From assembly GCA_038062375.1 (NCBI GenBank), contig JBBTXG010000008.1, positions 1-64,000 on the forward strand: a stretch of 64,000 nt of DNA, in the 5' to 3' direction. The notes below the pieces were generated by a model. That model was not told where the DNA came from, did no database searches, and saw nothing but the letters and a program-made list of their open reading frames with translations. A program made the translations under genes and the position numbers. Origin of the DNA: JBBTXG01 sp038062375 (GTDB lineage Bacteria; Patescibacteriota; Minisyncoccia; Minisyncoccales; UBA10102). Below are positions 62,301 to 64,000 of this stretch, in pieces; within the stretch, counting starts at the first letter, position 1, and each line of letters starts with the position of its first letter.

Positions 62301-62873
62301 CTGTGCCATCTCATGGGAAGAAAGAGGAGTTCCGCACCGAGGACAATACGGCACCACTTTGTAATCTTTGTAGAGCAATCCCTTGTTCCAAAACTGTTTG
62401 ATGATCCCCCATAAACTTTCAATGTAGTCTTCCTCATAGGTGATATAAGGATGCTCCATATCCAGCCAAAACCCAATGCGCCTTGTGAAATCTTCCCATT
62501 CTTTCTTGAACTCCCATACCGATCTCTTACATTCCTTGTTGAACTTCGCTATGCCGTACTTTTCAATATCTTTTTTCGACTTCAATCCCAATTTCTTCTC
62601 AATTTGCAGTTCGACGGGGAGTCCATGGGTATCCCAGCCGGCTTTTCTCTCCACCAAAAAACCGCGCATAGTCTTGTAGCGGCATATCACATCCTTGAAC
62701 ACACGAGATAGCATATGATGGAGCCCGGGGCCTGCATTAGCGGTTGGCGGCCCCTCATAAAACACAAAACGCGGCGATTTCTTGCGCAGCTTCAAGGAAA
62801 CCTCAAACGCCCCCTGCTTTGTCCATCGTCTTAAAATCTCCTCTTCCATTTTTGGAAAATTGATCTCATTCAT
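59331..62873 (-). CDS. ileS: Isoleucine-tRNA ligase with inserted histidine-phosphatase domain
   Basis: 1180 residues. Synthetase parts: GPPTANAGPGLHHML (HIGH-type, residues 41-55), CP1 editing domain (about 200-400, TTPWTLPGN), DVWFDSGAMPFAQAHWPF (730-747), KMSKS (814-818) and the anticodon domain; it is the eukaryote-like type of IleRS. Residues about 497-693, between VWKCNTCANQEVIGSKEDL and DFHRPYIDEVKFQC, are a full histidine-phosphatase (phosphoglycerate-mutase-like) domain: YYLLRHGHS (RHG at 503-505), FSSELLRTKQTAEII, GIFNGK and VSHE (H651). Three KIKNQK-like insertions are at 59705-59740, 60201-60230 and 60598-60635. The reading frame is intact throughout. Confidence 0.95.
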   Translation of the reverse strand: MNEINFPKMEEEILRRWTKQGAFEVSLKLRKKSPRFVFYEGPPTANAGPGLHHMLSRVFKDVICRYKTMRGFLVERKAGWDTHGLPVELQIEKKLGLKSKKDIEKYGIAKFNKECKRSVWEFKKEWEDFTRRIGFWLDMEHPYITYEEDYIESLWGIIKQFWNKGLLYKDYKVVPYCPRCGTPLSSHEMAQGYKTVKEPSVYVKFRVIPSRISGAQGGHWKGVQTYLLAWTTTPWTLPGNVALAVGKDITYEYVKQGDEIYIVAQNLLKKVFGGDTGERNWRTMGEVQGEKLVGLEYEPLFDSLKNQPEKKHYVALGDFVSTQEGTGIVHTAVMYGEDDYQLGQRLGLPKRHTVDEEGKFNELVPQWQGMFVKDTDTLVIEDLKKRNLLLKEELYEHEYPFCWRCSTPLLYYAKESWFLNMQKVKKTLISNNRKINWIPSHMREGRMGEWLAEVKDWAFSRERYWGTPLPVWKCNTCANQEVIGSKEDLRKQRYSSNTYYLLRHGHSVRQITNVLSSLPEKTPFPLTSKGVREIQILAKHLKKKKIDLIFSSELLRTKQTAEIIGKELGLQPIYDKRIRELDVGIFNGKHVEEFGSFFRKEGETSAEHYRRRFSVRPPHGENWIDVQKRVADFMYELERTHQNKTILIVSHEITLLLLEMVAKGFSREEFVGYRKRKAIKTGEFRKLSLVRFPYNEDMELDFHRPYIDEVKFQCSRCKKGEMMRVKEVGDVWFDSGAMPFAQAHWPFKKNSKSDIRDQKLSQPELFPADYIVEAIDQTRGWFYTLLAVSTLLGFKSPYKNVISLGHLLDEKGEKMSKSKGNVVNPWNMIERYGVEAIRWYFFSINQPGDPKLFSERDIQQTTRKFILTLWNCFVFYETYRAGKAKIKNLKLPSSNILDRWILSRLSGTIREMTNKLDAYDITGAARTLESFVVDDVSLWYIRRSRQRFQNPSRPREKDEASFLLAHILLTTSKLAAPFIPFLSEFIYGRVADSVLKSVHWEDWPKEDFSIKNERLEEEMAKVREIVAKALAERAKAGIKVRQPLATLKIKNQKLKIAPEFHELIKEELNVKEIVFDKEISQEVVLDTSITPLLKKEGMAREIMRYIQEMRKEAGYKPRQRITLHYGGSEEILTVMREYGDIIRGVAGLKELREGEEIKEVFDRKQEFTLEGQKLWIGMRK
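59705..59740 (-). repeat. In-frame low-complexity insertion 1 in ileS
   Basis: Encodes LKIKNQKLKIA in the C-terminal part; coding strand reads ATTAAAAATAAAAAATCAAAAATT. Confidence 0.65.
60201..60230 (-). repeat. In-frame low-complexity insertion 2 in ileS
   Basis: Encodes KAKIKNLKLPS just before the SNILDRWILSRL helix. Same AAAATCAAAAATC word family. Confidence 0.6.
60598..60635 (-). repeat. In-frame low-complexity insertion 3 in ileS
   Basis: Encodes KNSKSDIRDQKLSQ after AQAHWPF. The word type (CGAAATCCGACATTCGAGATC) resembles the argS insertion. Confidence 0.6.
60795..61385 (-). other. Histidine-phosphatase domain inserted in IleRS
   Basis: Codes for about residues 497-693. Both catalytic histidines (RHG and SHE) and the SxLxRtxqTA motif are kept, so the domain may be active. 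It lies between the two Cys-pair segments of the IleRS zinc-finger-like region. Confidence 0.85.
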
Positions 62874-62909
62874 ACCATCTCCATAACACTGATCTCATCC
62901 TTTTTCAAT

Positions 62910-63009
62910 NNNNNNNNNNNNNNNNNNNNNNNNNNNNNNNNNNNNNNNNNNNNNNNNNNNNNNNNNNNNNNNNNNNNNNNNNNNNNNNNNNNNNNNNNNN
63001 NNNNNNNNN
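62910..63009. other. Scaffold gap of 100 N between argS and ileS
   Basis: Exactly 100 Ns. The 62874-62909 and 63010-63096 flanks hold no visible gene. The promoter of ileS may lie in the gap. Confidence 0.98.
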
Positions 63010-63096
63010 GCCTCCCACCCCACTCACCTCCAGTTATGGGAGAGTGTTACTCGGGCCAGCGGAGAACGATGTTCTGGATCATTTCATAGGCTCAAG

Positions 63097-64000
63097 CTAC
63101 ATTTTCTCTAGGGTTTGAATGCCGAGAAGAGATAGGCTATTGGAGATGACTTGGGCAACGGCCGCGGTGAGCAAAAGGCGAAATTCTTGCTTCTCTTTTG
63201 TTTCTGCCTGCAAGACAGAATGACTGTGGTAGAACGTATTGTATGTCTGCGCCAAATCAAACGCAAAGCCACAGATAAGGTTTGGCTCAAACTTCTCTGC
63301 TGCTTCTCGAACAATCTCTTCAAACCGATACGCCAGCCTCAAAATATCAAGCTCTTCTTTTGAGAAATGCTCTTTATGGCTTCGAAATCCAACATTCGAA
63401 ATTCGAAATTTTGCTTTGCGAAGAATACTCTTGCACCTCGCATAGGTATAAAGAAGATAGGGACCCGAGTCGCCCTCCAAGCTCACCGAACTCTTCAAAT
63501 CGAACATAACATCTGCCTTGGGATCTACTCGAAGCATTGAATACTTGACCGCCGCAATGGCACCTATCTCCTGTATCCGTTTTTGCTCTGCCGGAGTCAA
63601 ACCTTCGTTTTTGATCAAACGCGAAAGAAGGGTTTTTATTTCGGAAAGCAAATGATCTATCGTAATGACAACTCCGGTTCTTGAAGACATCTTTTTCCCC
63701 ACCAACTGCACCATGCCCATCGAAAGATGACATTCCCGCCCCTTGAATTTCTCATCGATGAGTTCCAAGGCCTTAAAGACCACCTGAAAATACGCGCTCT
63801 GCTCACTTGCAACCACGTGGATATTGAGATCAAACGGAAAATCTTTATACTGCATGGGCGCCAATCCCATTTCTTTTCCCTCATAGGTGGGGTGGCCGTC
63901 TTGCGTGATAAAAACACGTGTATGAAGTCCGTATTTTTCGCCCTCAAAGATAACCGCACCATTGCTTTCTTGAAAAATGTTTCCTCTATTTTTGAGAACA
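63097..64000 (-). CDS. argS: Arginine-tRNA ligase, C-terminal part
   Basis: About 301 residues; the frame is open to the right edge, so the N-terminus is outside the window. Recognisable ArgRS sequence: TQDGHPTYEGKEMGLA, HVVASEQSAYFQVVFKAL, MVQLVGKKMSSRTG (the KMSK-type region) and the C-terminal DALR anticodon domain (EEIVREAAEKFEPNLICGFAFDLAQTYNTFYHSHSVL). An extra KAKFRISNVGFRSHK (63380-63420) interrupts this domain. Confidence 0.93.
   Translation of the reverse strand, partial: VLKNRGNIFQESNGAVIFEGEKYGLHTRVFITQDGHPTYEGKEMGLAPMQYKDFPFDLNIHVVASEQSAYFQVVFKALELIDEKFKGRECHLSMGMVQLVGKKMSSRTGVVITIDHLLSEIKTLLSRLIKNEGLTPAEQKRIQEIGAIAAVKYSMLRVDPKADVMFDLKSSVSLEGDSGPYLLYTYARCKSILRKAKFRISNVGFRSHKEHFSKEELDILRLAYRFEEIVREAAEKFEPNLICGFAFDLAQTYNTFYHSHSVLQAETKEKQEFRLLLTAAVAQVISNSLSLLGIQTLEKM
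63380..63420 (-). repeat. In-frame low-complexity insertion in argS
   Basis: Coding strand carries AAATTTCGAATTTCGAATGTTGGATTTCGAAG, encoding KFRISNVGFRS within the DALR domain. Confidence 0.6.

Noticed and set aside
1..64000. Alternative genetic code with UGA as glycine
   Set aside because: Several genes, including the rpsA-like gene, end in TGA at the expected place, and no conserved domain requires read-through.

Overview
The window looks like a piece of a Candidate Phyla Radiation (Patescibacteria, probably Parcubacteria-like) chromosome, taken from a draft assembly with two 100-N scaffold gaps (41862-41961 and 62910-63009). The evidence is short intergenic spaces, a dense type IV pilus gene set, several very large secreted proteins with Fn3, LamG and PKD-like modules, many small two-helix T4SS_pilin-type proteins, and housekeeping genes carrying short in-frame low-complexity insertions. 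Genes end in TGA as well as TAA/TAG and no in-frame TGA is needed, so the standard bacterial code applies. No rRNA, CRISPR array or intact transposase is visible.

Layout. 1-4503: minus-strand operon of surface/secreted proteins. 4504-4759: a candidate small RNA with its own consensus promoter. 4760-7898: rodA and ligA. 8196-22121: type IV pilus region on the minus strand (minor prepilins, two large exported proteins, PilD, major prepilin, PilC, PilT, a CheY-like receiver, PilB), interrupted by a plus-strand PaaX-like/Cas2-fold regulator at 14917-15492. 22194-25626: gyrA, a small membrane protein, a metallo-beta-lactamase-fold hydrolase. 25899-29970: rpsA-like gene, comF, pilM-pilN-pilO. 30021-37707: nine consecutive plus-strand genes that all carry the same two-helix pilin module, some fused to different extracellular domains; a tenth copy is at 21171-22121. 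37729-39370: PAP2-family enzyme and a methyltransferase, then tRNA-Leu. 39686-44421: Hsp20, PrsW-like protease, valS (broken by a gap), tsaD, then tRNA-Glu. 44605-50012: two exported proteins, a fused L,D-transpeptidase/D,D-carboxypeptidase and a membrane glycosyltransferase. 50035-59324: recG, tRNA-Arg(GCG), tRNA-Ser(GCU), a GIY-YIG protein, an AI-2E/PerM-family permease, an M16 peptidase, glyS, a large exported protein, recO. 59331-64000: ileS with a whole histidine-phosphatase domain inserted, and a 5'-truncated argS.

How it fits together. The minus-strand pilus genes plus pilMNO give prepilin peptidase, extension and retraction ATPases, the inner-membrane platform and the alignment proteins, so a retractile type IV pilus is likely. 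The array of T4SS_pilin-like proteins beside pilMNO looks like a second, diversified surface system in which one conserved membrane module presents different ectodomains. RodA, the LD/DD-peptidase fusion and the glycosyltransferase point to active envelope building.

The least ordinary signals are: (1) a 36-bp concentric dyad found four times, one copy lying across the promoter of the PaaX/Cas2-fold gene; (2) short KIKNQK-like in-frame insertions in ligA, gyrA, ileS, tsaD and argS; (3) the IleRS-histidine phosphatase fusion; (4) the T4SS_pilin array with a shared TGTGGAAAA promoter element; (5) a candidate ~73-nt RNA at 4.6 kb and a three-way-junction element at 25.7 kb.
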